Part shown: piece after piece, positions 10,344 through 21,441 of the stretch | Layout: every line of letters starts with the position of its first letter | Numbering within the stretch: position 1 is the first letter of the stretch | Origin: Armigeres subalbatus | Lineage: Eukaryota; Arthropoda; Insecta; Diptera; Culicidae | Direction of reading: 5' to 3' | NCBI RefSeq assembly: GCF_024139115.2 | Contig: NC_085140.1 | Coordinates: 419,814,283 to 419,878,282 of the forward strand | Length of the DNA: 64,000 nucleotides | The notes under the pieces: generated by a model | Databases searched by the model: none | Seen by the model: only the letters and a program-made list of their open reading frames with translations | Told to the model about the DNA's origin: nothing | Position numbers and translations under genes: made by a program

Positions 10344-11489
10344 TAGCTTAGCTTAGACTGACTGTACATAGCAATGGTTTGCTACTCCGTGATTGATCAG
10401 AACTGGTGCAAATTGCACTATGATCCAAGTAAATAGTGGTTGGGATTTACCAACTATTCTCGAAGTGCACGTTTCAGCAGCTCGCAAATATTGATCAATA
10501 ACGGCGCCGGCCAAGTCCTTACAGTCAGTTGGGAAAGGGAGGGAATGTGAGTGTGTGGTAATTGTTGCTACTAGAGACCGAGAATACCTCTGCATCTCCA
10601 CATTTACCACGGGAAGGAAGTAGTGTTAGTTGGGTGGGGTAATCAGTAACATAGATCGGGATTCACCATGGAAAGTGATGTGACCTATGGAACTTCTACA
10701 CAGCATCAGAGCTGTTATTTCCACCCACACTGTGCACCATGTGATGATTTCATCGCACACCACCGTGAGCAGCGCAAAAACTCATTGTGTAAATGAACCA
10801 ACACTGCGTGTGAGGACGACAACGATGTGTGAGAAGACCATTCCTCAATGAGGAGTTCTTCCGGAGAGAGCCTAATCAAGAACAAAAAATTCGGTACTCA
10901 CTGTGTTGATGAAAGATGTTGTTGATATCATTCCACCTAGTCAAATAATGATTGAGAACCACACTTTTTTTTCTTATATGCGCTCTTAGAGAGTTTCCCG
11001 AATCGAAATCAAATCAAACTGTAAGTAGCAATTCAATAATTGTCGGATAACCCGACTCACAGAGAAAGATTACTTCTGACAAAAATCGAATAGTTTGTGA
11101 AATTGTTATTATTGGAAAACAAGAGCGATGCTTATAACCGGTTGTTCCATTTAATTTTTTTGACAAAAAGACGCAGCCTAAAACAAAGTTTATTTATGTT
11201 TAACTTAACAATACAGAATTGTCTGTTAACGAATATAATATAATAACATTTCAACTGGTTTCATTACATTTCATGGACAAATCCTCCGCGACAAATTGCG
11301 TACGAGAGAATCGACTTACACGAACTTCCGTTTTACAAAAGTATGGAACATAACGGTACAATATCGGTAACACGTACAATATCACTTCTTTTTCACATTT
11401 TCGACGCAAATTTCAGGTTTTAGATTGTCAATCAAAGCCGAGAGGGAATAAACGGGTGATGCTAGAATAAATTGCGTCCTATCTCTCTG
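10344..11489 (-). mobile_element. Retroposon with CTTAG-repeat tail, inserted in minisatellite
   Basis: At the left edge four tandem copies of CTTAG (10337-10357) read on the minus strand as a (CTAAG)n 3' tail, the pentanucleotide style of RTE-like LINEs and their SINEs. The flanks AACCCAAAAGGAATCCTGTT (ending about 10334) and AACCCAAAAGGAATCCCGTT (11491-11510) differ by one base and look like a long target-site duplication, though the surrounding minisatellite makes this less certain. No domain was recognised in the 1.15 kb of interior. Confidence 0.55.
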
Positions 11490-11702
11490 AAACCCAAAAG
11501 GAATCCCGTTAAGAAGCCTAAAAGGCTCCGCTCGGAATTCCAAAATGTTGCCGTTTGGAAACTTTATAGAAATCCCATAACAATTTTGTTTGGAATCCCA
11601 AAATGGTTTAATTGGATAGCCTAACAGGATTCTGTTTGGCCGCCCAAAGTTTTCGAAAACTGAATGTCTGTAAAAGTCTGTAACTTTAATCAAAAGTCTG
11701 TA

Positions 11703-11991
11703 CCGTGGACCCCCGATAATTTGAACGGTACCTCATTCAAATTAACGGGGTTCATTTTTAATTTGAACTTCTGGTTACTCTATTTGCATCAGAAAAACTG
11801 GTTTCTGGCCGCTCTCTTTGCTGGTTTGTTTTGATTCTGCGTTCCGTTTCACGATGTTTCATTTTTCTTCTCTCGACTCCACGTGCTAAATGACGTTTGA
11901 ACCATTTTTAATTTGAACGATGTTCAAACCAACGGGGTTCAAATTAAAAAGTGTTCAGATTAAAAGCGGTCATATTACCGGGGGTCCACGG
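11703..11991. mobile_element. 289-bp TA-flanked MITE, CCGTGGACCCCCGATAAT family, copy 1
   Basis: Ends read CCGTGGACCCCCGATAATTT and, inverted, CCGTGGACCCCCGGTAATAT; TA lies at 11701-11702 and 11992-11993. The GGTTCAAATTAACGGGG-type subterminal words recur inverted. The TA target and termini resemble pogo/Tigger-derived MITEs. A second copy is at 20831-21104. Confidence 0.87.
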
Positions 11992-12085
11992 TATAATGTC
12001 TGTAATCTGTATGATGTCTGTATGCAAGACCAAATGTCTGTATAAATACAGACATGTCTGTATGTCTGGCATCCCTGAATAGAGA

Positions 12086-12735
12086 CAGCCTTACTATCTG
12101 TTATCTGAAATGGTCAATAAACTTGTTTTGGCCATTATCTTTTAAGCGTGTAGATGTGACGTTTCTCCCGAAAATGTTTGTTGACACTGGTACAGGCTAT
12201 TCTCATTCTACCCATTTTTGAGTAAAAAGTCACCCAGTCAAAAAAACAGTTACCTATTTTATGGTAAACATGCTTCTACGGGTCTATAAGTCAGACTTAG
12301 GTAAAGTTTATAGATAGTGTTATATATAATGCTTTTCTCACCAAAGAATAGACTACCGTGCAAATTTTTCGAAACACCAAAACAAATGCTCACACGTCCA
12401 ATTGTATAGAAATTAGCGAAAGTACAATCCAAAATATCATTCTTGCATCTTTTTTTTTCACACCCCAAAAAGTTCTTGTAGTAGGGACGTCATCCATATA
12501 TATGTATACATATGAAGAATCTGGTGGGAGAATATTTTGATAGTCAATATTTTTTGCATGGGAGCAAAATTTCCAATAGATGAGCGAAGATAAATAATTC
12601 TCTGTCTCTTAACGAACTGTCAAACATGTCTCCAAACTAGCATAACGTCACGATTTCAATGATTATATAAAGCGGTGTGATGTCATATGGGTTTGGCACA
12701 CGGTTAAAAAACGAACCAATCCATGCTTTCGCTCA
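12086..12735. other. Intergenic, no gene seen
   Basis: AT-rich sequence with only short unsupported ORFs between the hAT duplication and the palindromic element at 12736. I recognise nothing else. Confidence 0.4.
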
Positions 12736-13010
12736 TCTATCCAGCTTTCCGCGAGCGGTAATGGCCGCCAACTTGCCTGCGGGTCAGTCTCTGATTTGAC
12801 GTTTGTGGAGGTCAACTGCACCCATCGTTCCAAGCATTCTGACCAATGTTGCATATAAGAAGGTGCTGATTCAATGAATTCAAGCCTTCTTATATACACA
12901 GTGATCGAAATGCTCGAATGGTGGGTGCAGTTGACCTCCAGAAACGTCAAATCAGAGACTAACCCGCAGTTAAGCTGGCAGCCATTATCGCTCGCGGAAA
13001 ACTGGATAGA
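12736..13010. repeat. 275-bp palindromic MITE-like repeat
   Basis: Two inverted arms of about 135 bases meet near 12880: TCTATCCAGC...GAGGTCAACTGCACCC on the left and GGGTGCAGTTGACCTC...GCTGG/CTGGATAGA on the right. Arms are about 80-85 percent alike by eye. No clear TSD. The ORFs reading through both arms are mirror images of each other and are not genes. Confidence 0.75.
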
Positions 13011-14237
13011 TTCTACTATCTATAGTAAAATTCTCCCAGATATTGTTGATCTTGGGCGTTGTGAAATGGTTAGAAATTGAAAAATAAATCCATTTTTCTG
13101 ATGACATTTTATCCATTGAACGCAGTAGGCTTCCATACAGTATTTCACTATTCTTACCCTACTTTTGCTTTCGTGAAGCATGTTGTTAAATCCGAAAATG
13201 ATGAAGTTCAATTTACCCAGGTTTGGGCCAGATTCATCACGTTTACCCAGGTTTCGAGAATTATCTAGAGGTCGCAGAAATGAGATAAATCTACTCTGTC
13301 ACTGGGAATCTCAGAATAGCGTGTACTGTGTATCTTTCGATAGGCACGAATCTACTTAGCGCAGGAAAAAAAAATCAAATTTCAAGCTCACTAATTCATA
13401 GAATAATTTAATTCATACAATTGCTTGACATGGTGTATTGTTATGATTCGTAATGAACCCCGCGCCAGGAGGAACTAGTCGCAGTGGTACACCTCAACAG
13501 AAATAAAAAAGAGAAGAGTCTGCTGGATGGAAGTGTCCAAACTCCAAAAATCGAGTTTAGGCTTCCTGTCGATGGGCCTCGCCGAAAAATGATCGATAAA
13601 AATCTCAAACAAGATGAAGTAACTAGTAAAAAATTGTATCGATTCCACAGTTTTGCCATTGCGTCCTTTTCATGAAGGACTCTTGCTATTCAGATTTGAC
13701 AACACTTGAGCGTTGCGCGAAATTTTAGTGTGTAGTAGTTGCATTTCTGCCACGGGTGGCGCCACATACGCTAAAGGATGGGTCGCCAGTATTTCATGAG
13801 AGTGAGCTATATTGTTAATATAATATAATATATTTGATGCAATTAGGCTTTCAGCGATCGTGTACGTACACGCACGTTTCACTCACACTTTTACTCGGTT
13901 TGTTTGCAACCACGAGCAGCTGTCACGGCAAAATCAAATGGGATTGTTTGCAACCACGAACCTGCGTTCGTGTTGATGAGAAATGTCGGCGAGACCCTAA
14001 TGTATGGTGGGTGGTGAGGTGGTAAGGTTGACGGAGTAAACCGAGTGAACAGACTGTCACTTATATAACTCTCAGCCAGCTCAAACTCAAAACAAATTTT
14101 GTTTTATTGTGGTTGACACAACAGTTAGTATCTAATGCGACCTTATTTTTTATTATAAAATCAATAACAAATCATTACATCCCTAAATTATTTTAACATA
14201 TTTTTCCATGTCGCATTATATTCGGGAATCAGCTGAA
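13011..14237. other. Intergenic upstream of the ZAD zinc-finger gene
   Basis: No supported ORF. A direct repeat of GTTTGCAACCACGA occurs at 13904-13917 and 13948-13961. The last 200 bases before 14238 should hold the promoter and 5' UTR of the zinc-finger gene, but I see no TATA-initiator pair that I would call. Confidence 0.4.
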
Positions 14238-16099
14238 ATGGACCAAACAATAGAACAGACTTTTGAAGGTTTGTAGTTGCACTAACATAATTCTGTTCAA
14301 ATTTCCAATAATCAAAATCTATCAACATTTACAGTTAAACAAGAACCCGTCGAAAATAATTATTCGAGTGCAATATCTGAAGACGTATGCCTGCTGAACC
14401 AATTTTGTCGACTTTGTTTACAAAACAGTTCAGTATCATTCAATCTAGAACTAACAATCCGTCAAATGTTTCAGTCGGTAACCGGCCTGGAATTAGTCGT
14501 AGAGGATAAACTGCCTACGAAAGTATGTCAATCTTGTAAGAATTCACTGGAAACCGCTTACAACATCCGCCAATGCTTCATAGAAAGCTATCGAAAACTA
14601 CAAAGCTTTAGCTATGTAAAAACTCGAACAATGATTGACCAATTGTTGGAATATCAGCAAGAGGCTGAATTGGTTTTGGAAAAACAACCGGTAACTGATA
14701 CTGTTTATTGTCCACCTGTTGAGGATGGCCACATAAAGCAGGAGCCAGAACTCGATTTAGAGCCGGAAGCGCCACCGGACCCAGAACCCACCAAATCTCG
14801 GAAGAGGAATCGCTATAACCGCAAAATCAAACAAGCAAAGCTTGATCCTAACAAGTGCTACATTTGCCAGGAAACATTCGAAAATGCCCAAAGTCTAGAG
14901 GTTCATCTTCCGGCACACGTCGAAATGATTCCGTATCATTGCGAGGAATGTGGAAACGGAAGTGACCAACCGGTTAAAATCACTTCGCTTATTGTGCTAC
15001 ACAAACACTTCCGGATGCATGCCAGTGCAATTAAGTGCACCAAATGTCCGTTTAGGTCATGTACGATGGTCGCCATGTACGGTCACATGCAGATCTACCA
15101 TGGCGAAAACAGTGACACCGAATATACATGCGAGACCTGCGGCGTCAAACTGGTCAACAAAGCAACGTTGGACCGGCATATGCGCTTCCACAAGGCACGA
15201 GACGAGGGGCGGTACACGTGCTTGATGTGTGATAAAAAGTTCGCCACCAAAACGCATCTGATTCGCCACGAAAGGAGTCACACCAACGAGCGACCTTTCA
15301 AGTGCCATTTTTGCCCTAATAGTTACAAAACGCAGAGTGTCCGCAACCGACACGAACGCACTCACACGGGTGAGAAAGGTTTCGGCTGTGATATATGTGG
15401 CAAGCGCTACCGGCTCCAATCTGTGCTCAAATCGCACATTGCTTCGATTCACGAGGAACCTAAAATACCGGAAGGTCCACTACCGATTCTATCGTGCGAT
15501 GTGGAGGGGTGTTCCTACACTACCACCAAAAAAGGAGCGTTTTACAATCACAAGGCGATCCACCAGCTCAAGTTCCAGTGTTTGCTTTGCCCGAAACGGT
15601 TTGCCACGGGACAGCGGCTGGAGATGCATCAGTTTGTCCACACCGGAGTTAAGAAGTTTCAATGCAAGCAATGTCCGAAAAGTTTCCTCTCCAAGGTAGG
15701 AAAGAAGAGTGGGTCACGTCCGGTCGATTAATAATTATTTCCATAATTTTTCAGTTTACCTTAGATCAACACGAGGCGGCGCACACCAATACAACGCCGT
15801 TTCCATGCGAAATATGTGGCAAAATATTTATGCGCCAACGAAGTCTTAAGCAGCACCTATTGAAGCATACCGATTTTACCATGAACTTTGAGTAATTTAT
15901 ATTCTTGATTGTTTCAACTGTGGTTAGATTGAAAACGACATATTTTTGTTTTAGATGCGGACACTGCAGCAAAAAATTCAAATATCGTGCAGAGCTAGTG
16001 AGGCACGAAAAAACGCATAAAAAAGCTACGACCACTGCTGGAGCAAACATAGAAAATATTGATTCGGTAATCGTAAAGCAAGAAACAGAACAGAATTGA
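14238..16099 (+). CDS. ZAD-domain C2H2 zinc-finger transcription factor, 4 exons
   Basis: Exons are 14238-14268, 14335-15695, 15755-15891 and 15955-16099, joined by 66-, 59- and 63-base GT-AG introns; phases agree and give 557 residues. Residues about 37-110 form a ZAD: CRLC (C-x2-C) and CQSC flank a hydrophobic dimerisation region. An acidic, KQEP-containing linker follows, then about 12 C2H2 fingers from CYICQETF to the last finger FECGHCSKKF, which is completed across intron 3 (GA|A codon). Linkers such as HTGEKG are canonical; fingers 2-3 are atypical. The family is made of nuclear DNA-binding regulators greatly expanded in insects; the target is unknown. I chose the ATG at 14238 because it is the only start that puts the ZAD cysteines in frame across intron 1; another ATG in a different context lies just upstream at 14209. 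The gene is tail-to-tail with the RRM gene. Confidence 0.93.
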
Positions 16100-16259
16100 T
16101 TTAAAATATGTTACTCATTACGATTACTCGTAAATGTTGCCCTTGCTAAGATCTAAACGAATATCACCTACCTATCGACTGCTGTGTTCAGCTACGTCGT
16201 ACCGGATAAGGGAAATAGTTCGAAGCTTCTTCTTAAATGGATTAGCATCATCTCCAACC

Positions 16260-17120
16260 CTAAACTTTTATTCCTTTCATTTCCACATTCCTGAATTTCG
16301 CTTTCAACGATACTTGCTTTTTGTAGGCCTTGATTTCCTTCTTGGTCGGTGGTTTTGTTTTCTTCTTGTCCAAATATGGATCCCGTTCGACGATTTTCGG
16401 CTGCACTTTCGGTACCAGAGTGATTTCTTTGGTTTCCGGTTTAGTTCGATTCTTTTTTCGCATTTTTCTGATCTCCGCATTCTTCTGCTCTAGCAGCAAA
16501 ATCTTCTGGTGGGATTTCTTTTTACCACTTTCCGATAATTGAACCCGTATCTGACGACCATCAAGGTAGGACCCGTGTAGAAGAAAAGCTTTCTGGAAAT
16601 ACAATCAAATGTGTAACAGTTAACAGTAACGATTGGCATATTCCTATAAAGTTACCTGGAATCCTTCTGCATCGAGCATCTCGACAAACGCAAATCCGGA
16701 CGACCGTCTTTTCGGTATTCGAACGCTCTTCACTCGACCCGCCTTCCTAAAATGCTCCTCGATTTCTTCCTTCGCCGTCGAGAAGTTCACGTTCGAAACG
16801 TTCAACACTAATCGTTTGTTATTTTTGATCGTCTGCAGGATATCGGCTATCTGGCCTTTGGTCAATGTTGGTAGATTAACATCCTCGTCATCCTCATCCT
16901 CTTCGCTAGATTCATCTTCCGATACTTGCACAGCCGATCCACGCTTGACCACATCTTTGCGCACTTGTTTTGGGAGGGGAAACTCTTCGGCAACGGTTTT
17001 CGGTATCTTTGTCAGCGTCATGTGACGGTCCACTTCGTAATCGGATCCACTGTCGTCTTCCATTTGGTGTCGCTGCTTACTAGCTGCCGGAACGGTATGT
17101 TTTCGTTTTATTTTAGACAT
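16260..17120 (-). CDS. RRM protein, nucleolar RBM34-like (2 exons)
   Basis: Exon 1 is 16656-17120 and exon 2 is 16260-16592, with a 63-base GT-AG intron in phase 0, giving 265 residues. The N-terminal third is acidic (EDESSEEDEDDED near residues 67-80). A single RRM spans about residues 98-178, with RNP2-like LVLNVSNV and RNP1-like SGFAFVEM; the intron cuts the domain after GFQ. The C-terminus is lysine-rich (KKTKPPTKKEIKAYKKQ), as in nucleolar ribosome-assembly factors. RBM34/Nop12-type proteins normally carry two RRMs and are longer, so this is either a short relative or another nucleolar RRM protein. Role in rRNA processing is inferred from composition only. It ends 160 bases from the convergent zinc-finger gene. 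Confidence 0.88.
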
Positions 17121-17373
17121 TTTTGAACCACCAGGAGATAACGCCAGAGAAAACCAAATCAACAAAACGTGCTCGCAGTTGCCAGCAGGGAGAAAAACGA
17201 GAAAACCCGGACAAACAAGAACGAAACAAGCAACAAAAACAAAATACCCAAAATATTTATAACGCTGACAACAGAAGGGCTCACATGGCGTTCTATAAAA
17301 GTCAGAACTCAGAAAAAAATGTTTGCAGAAAAAGCTTCACACGGAGATTTTCGTTTACTCCTCCTCCTCATTA

Positions 17374-17538
17374 CACGTAAAAAAAATTAATGTTATTTAT
17401 TATTAATATTTCTAATACTTTTTTGCCGAAGCAGGCGCTTAATGATATGTATAAGAAAAAACTTATACATCGCATTAGTCACATACATTCCGAAACTTAT
17501 ACTTTTCGGAGACGAGCCAGCCTAGGGTTGAAAGTCTC

Positions 17539-17575
<37 letters not shown>

Positions 17576-17704
17576 TATACTTTTCATTAACTTATGAATG
17601 TTATTGGCGTTTTGGTATGGGATCATTCATTAGGTGGCATAATAAAGAGTATAAGTATTTTCGAATAGTTTTTGCCAAAACATATAAGGTTATTTTTTTA
17701 CGTG
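17374..17704. mobile_element. 331-bp TA-flanked MITE (CACGTAAAAAA ends)
   Basis: The ends are CACGTAAAAAAA and TTTTTTTACGTG, flanked by TA at 17372-17373 and 17705-17706. Inside are repeated CTTATA/TATAAG words near both ends. The element was later hit by a tiny poly(A) retroposon at 17508-17570. Non-coding. Confidence 0.8.
17508..17570 (+). mobile_element. Micro-retroposon: 33-nt hairpin core plus poly(A)
   Basis: Only 33 bases (GGAGACGAGCCAGCC to GAAAGTCTCCT) plus 30 A are inserted, flanked by a perfect 15-bp duplication AAACTTATACTTTTC at 17493-17507 and 17571-17585. GGAGAC pairs with GTCTCC, so the core folds into a hairpin. It is best read as the extreme 3' end of a LINE or SINE inserted by target-primed reverse transcription. 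A relative with its own duplication is at 29113-29166. Confidence 0.88.
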
Positions 17705-17716
17705 TATCGGTCGCGA

Positions 17717-17945
17717 GCATTTTATTGTCGGCGTAGCACCAACTTAGAATTCGGAAGTCCGGACTTCCGAACCGAACTTTCTTCCGAAGTTTTATCTGTC
17801 AATCTAATGGATGCGTTGTTTAGCGCATCTTTAGGGAAATCCAGCGCACTACTTCCGAAGTTGGGAAAGTTGCCTGTATCTGGAGAAAAATCCAACTTCG
17901 GTATAAAAAGCGGTATAAATTTATTCCGGATACACAATAATCACC
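17717..17945 (+). repeat. Dispersed repeat TCGGCGTAGCACCAACTT, uninterrupted copy
   Basis: The sequence from TCGGCGTAGCACCAACTT to AAATTTATTCCGGATA recurs, inverted, at 40363-40466 plus 42427-42532, where it is split by a 1960-bp transposon. Here the split point reads TTTAGCGCATCTTTAGG without insertion, giving the natural empty site. It contains a short palindrome TTCGGAAGTCCGGACTTCCG. No coding function; the repeat family is not identified. Confidence 0.85.
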
Positions 17946-17978
17946 CGCCCTGATGGGTGGTGTGGATTAGCAACCCTA

Positions 17979-18934
17979 CACGGAGATTTTCGAGCACATT
18001 TTATGTTTCAAAATCACCCACTTTCAACAGATGTATGGAGCTGTCAAAAAGGTGGGTGATTTCAATTTTACGAAAATGTGCTAAAAACACCCACCTCGAA
18101 AGTGTGTTATGCAGTCTCGAATGTGGGTATTTTTCACTCTATTATGGCTGAAAATAAACTTAGCAATTTCGATAAAAATCAAAAGATCGTCATGGCCGAG
18201 GTCGTGGTTTAGTTAGTAAATTGTTTTATGTATTTCGTAAAAATGCTCGCTTTGATAATCAGGTAGAAAATTATTTGTAAATATACTCAAGAACTTTCAA
18301 AAACCAACAGGTAAGCATTTTTTATACATAAATTTTCGTTTTTCTAATGAGACTTTGTTGATTTTAAAGATCTATGGATGGACTATCGTCATGGAGGAAC
18401 AAGGAGAGCTTCATTCCTTGGCATTCTGCCCGGTTCCAGCTTTCCTGCGAATAGCATGTGATTCCTTCCGGTTCCGAATGCACTCGAGTTGTTGTGTTTC
18501 ACCGCGGAGGGGATTCAAAGGTTTTGTCTACTAAGGAACAATCTTGGATTAAACTGGATTACCAGAAGCACTTCGTTTGATTATCAAGAAACCATTTCGA
18601 TGGTTGACATTATATTATATATGAATCAATATGTATAGTTCAAATGTGTCATAAATAAACAATTAATTAGCATATCATATGATTTTCAATTTAAAATCTT
18701 GTATTGAATTATCTTTAAATTTAACAACATTGTTTTTCATGTAGATGGGTACTTTTCACCCATCCAGCGAATATCCGTCTTCTAAAAGATGGGTGAAAAA
18801 TGCACATCCGTTTTGACGTACAAGATCTGTACTCACTTATGGGTAAAGACGTTTTACCCACCTTATGGGTTAGTCCACTTTTCTCGAAGGTGGGTGAAAA
18901 ATCACCCATTTCTGAGTTTTCCTTTTTCTCCGTG
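17979..18934. mobile_element. 956-bp TA-flanked element (CACGGAGA ends)
   Basis: Termini CACGGAGA and TCTCCGTG are flanked by TA at 17977-17978 and 18935-18936. Both ends are followed by repeated CACCCA/TGGGTG words (for example 18009-18130 and 18754-18910) in both orientations, a subterminal repeat pattern. The unique centre, 18140-18700, contains the short frame 18144-18212 and a GTAAGC...TTTTAAAG intron-like stretch, but no transposase is recognisable. Confidence 0.75.
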
Positions 18935-19042
18935 TATAACCAGAGACCGGCGGAGTGAAAAACTGACGAAATGGCAACGTATGAAAATGCATAAAATCGT
19001 TTAAATGGCATCACTTGAACTTTTTGCTTGCCTCTTATACTA

Positions 19043-19168
19043 AAGACACACTGATGGTACAAGTACCACGGTTAAATACCCTAGTTTTTCACGTTGTACC
19101 AGCATGGTACAAGGTGACACACTAGTGGTACAACTTGTACCATGGTACGAATACCACCAGTGTGTCAT
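19043..19168. mobile_element. 126-bp TA-flanked MITE (GACACACTGRTGGTA ends)
   Basis: The element has inverted ends AAGACACACTGATGGTAC and ATGACACACTGGTGGTAT, flanked by TA at 19041-19042 and 19169-19170. The centre is made of GGTAC/GTACC words. Non-coding. Confidence 0.8.
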
Positions 19169-19170
19169 TA

Positions 19171-20669
19171 GTATTATGGGTGAAAAAAGTAAACAAGTCG
19201 ATTTGGAATCGCTTTTGACGGTTCGATTGGAAACAAGATGGCGTCTTCGCCGATCTCTTATTCTAGTATTTCTCTGGGTGGTGCGGATAGAATCGATTTG
19301 GTTGTCGAATTGAAGCCAAAATTTTCTATTGTGCCGGAGCCAAACATTGGAGATTGTGGTTAAATATGTACGTTTCATATCTTGTATTGAAAAGTATTGT
19401 TATGATTTGAGGAAAAAATAAAGTTTTGTATTCTTTGTAAACGCATATTTTCACAATATATTTCGAGTGGAAAATTAGTAGGAATGCAACTAAAAAGCAT
19501 TCGTTACGAAATTTCACGAGATTCAGCAGCTGATTGGAGCAAGAATGTATGTAAACAATCGTAAAGTCATGTAGAGTCTAGCGCATTTGTGCGCCCTTAT
19601 GCAGCATGGAAAGAGAAATTCGAAGAGCGGGAAATGTTTGACAGCCAAGTAACTGCAAAATAATTTTGTTTATGGGAGTGATTTCAAAATATCCCTCTAC
19701 TCGCTTGAGCGCAGAGCTGCGTTGACGCAGCGTTATTCGGCGTTGAATCAGGCTGGGAATGCACACGACAAGCGGTAATTTGCCGCAAAACTTCTAACGT
19801 CAAACCTATCTGTCACACCAAATGTCATCCGCCTGCCAGCTGTTGTCAGTCTGTCATTTTTCACTCTCTTCCAATATGAATCGAGTTCTCCATTCACATA
19901 AAGACATCAAACGTGAAATATTTAGATTTTGATTTGTATGAAGCTCATCGCCCTGAACGATATTCAATGGGTATAATGCTATTCTAAACATTTCATGAGC
20001 TTTAACATACCTATATGATGACAGACTAGTAAAGGTAACTCAGTATTATTCCAAAATAAAAAGTTCAATTAATGCTTTTTAGTATAGAGTAGAAAAAATA
20101 ACTCACTGTAGATTTAAAAGTCTACCATTACTTCTAAAATGAAAAGTTTGAACTTTCGAAATTAATTGTAGATCTGTGAAATGGAAATCGTGCCGCACAA
20201 TTCGATTGTTTGAATAAAAACGTTTTCAATACAGAGAGACAGAAATTTGGCCTCGCTTTGCTTAATCCCAATATGTTTTCTACAATCATAATAAATGAAT
20301 ATTATTACAATTTCATAATGTTGCTCATTCTTTATTTCCAACTTAATTTATTACTTCATAGAAGGAGATTAATCTTGAATAATAGTGGATTCAGGCATTC
20401 AATTGTTCTTGTCTTGAATTGAGCATCTGTTGCATTTGGGGTACGATTTTTATTAGTTCCACTTATCGGTAATCATTTGCTCATGAATAAAAAGTCATTT
20501 AACATTTTGGTGAGATACTGCAGTTACTCCTACAAATAAGGTGTTCAAAATCCTCCTCCGAAAGCATCACAAGCGATTGCTGGCGTGTTGCTACGTTTGT
20601 CGTTGTTCTTCCAAAGAAGTGCTATCTAAATGCCAAACGTCGTTATTATCATTGCAATTTTCACTTCAC
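19171..20669. other. Intergenic, no gene recognised
   Basis: AT-rich sequence with short unsupported ORFs. If the signal-peptide exon at 20670-20741 is real, its following exons should lie here on the minus strand, but I could not identify one. Confidence 0.4.
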
Positions 20670-20741
20670 TGCAACACGGACCGATCCCAGTAGCGTTGCC
20701 CACAACACTAGAAGAAACGCATTAGTACTGTAGCTCGCCAT
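20670..20741 (-). CDS. Candidate first coding exon encoding a signal peptide
   Basis: An ATG at 20741 (minus) opens 24 codons with the hydrophobic core FLLVLWATLL at residues 9-18, small residues after it (GSVRVA), then GTGAAG, a possible splice donor, exactly at a codon boundary; without splicing the frame ends two codons later. This looks like the first exon of a small secreted protein, common in mosquitoes. No downstream exon was identified, so it may be a chance ORF or an orphaned exon. Confidence 0.3.
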
Positions 20742-20830
20742 CTCTATTTGATCTCGTTTCTTCTTGCAATTGCAATCCACATTATTTGACGTTTTCCTTC
20801 CGTTGACATTCCTAAAAACATGAACATATA

Positions 20831-21104
20831 CCGTGGACCCCCGATAATTTGAACGGTACCTCATTCAAATTAACGGGGTTCATTTTTAGTTTGAACTTCT
20901 GGTTACTCTATTTGCATCAGAAAAACTTGTTTCTGGCTGCTCTCTTTGCTGGTTTGTTTTGATTCTGCATTCCGTTTCACGATGTTCCATTTTTCTTTCC
21001 TCGATTCCACGTGTTAAATGACGTTTGAACCATTTTTAATTTGTACCATGTTCAAACGAAAAAGTGTTCAGATTAAAAGCGTTCATATTACCGGGGGTCC
21101 ACGG
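20831..21104. mobile_element. 274-bp TA-flanked MITE, CCGTGGACCCCC family, copy 2
   Basis: Same family as 11703-11991, with TA at 20829-20830 and 21105-21106. It differs mainly by loss of a short segment near 21050 (CCAACGGGGTTCAAATT present in copy 1) and scattered substitutions. Confidence 0.87.
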
Positions 21105-21441
21105 TATCAGCAATAGAAAAGCCAAGATATAGGAACCTCCGTATCAAACCTATATTTAATAATTCTTCCCATGGCGGAACTGGTATCGCCTTCCTTGGTG
21201 TATACAGGGTCCCGCGGAATGTTGGTTGGAACTTTGTTGGTTGAATTTTGCCTGGTCCGTTATTCATCCCAAAACTGCCACATCACCGTCTGTTCGGAAA
21301 TCAATTTATTCTGATAAAGTTGGTACAATTAACGTCACAACACTATCCGGCACATACTACCGTTGACTTTGACTCTATCTACCAGCCTGAGATGGTTGCT
21401 TGTCAGTTCTTTCCAAAGGTGTTTTGACAGCGACTGGTACT
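21105..21441. other. Intergenic between MITE and copia element, nothing recognised
   Basis: About 340 bases with no supported ORF or repeat. The last five bases, GTACT (21437-21441), are the left target-site duplication of the copia element. Confidence 0.4.

Larger units (their letters stand above)
8240..12077. mobile_element. 3.84-kb hAT-type element, TSD AATAGAGA, no transposase
   Basis: Termini are CAGGGATGCCAGA and TCTGGCATCCCTG, with the exact 8-bp duplication AATAGAGA at 8232-8239 and 12078-12085. Next to both ends are many copies of TGTCTGTAT-type words (for example 8265-8310 and 11665-12066), forming subterminal repeats. No transposase frame remains. The interior has been filled by at least four other repeats: the MITE at 8526-8785, minisatellite at about 9740-10330 and 11490-11640, a retroposon at about 10344-11489, and a TA element at 11703-11991. 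Confidence 0.9.

Noticed and set aside
12663..13080. Paired ORFs around 12663-12950 and 12874-13080
   Set aside because: They are mirror translations of the two arms of a palindromic repeat.
15057..15671. Minus-strand ORFs within the first zinc-finger gene
   Set aside because: Antisense shadows of a strongly supported coding exon.
17123..17390. Plus-strand ORFs upstream of the RRM gene
   Set aside because: Lys/Asn-rich, overlap the RRM gene's 5' flank and run into a MITE; no domain.
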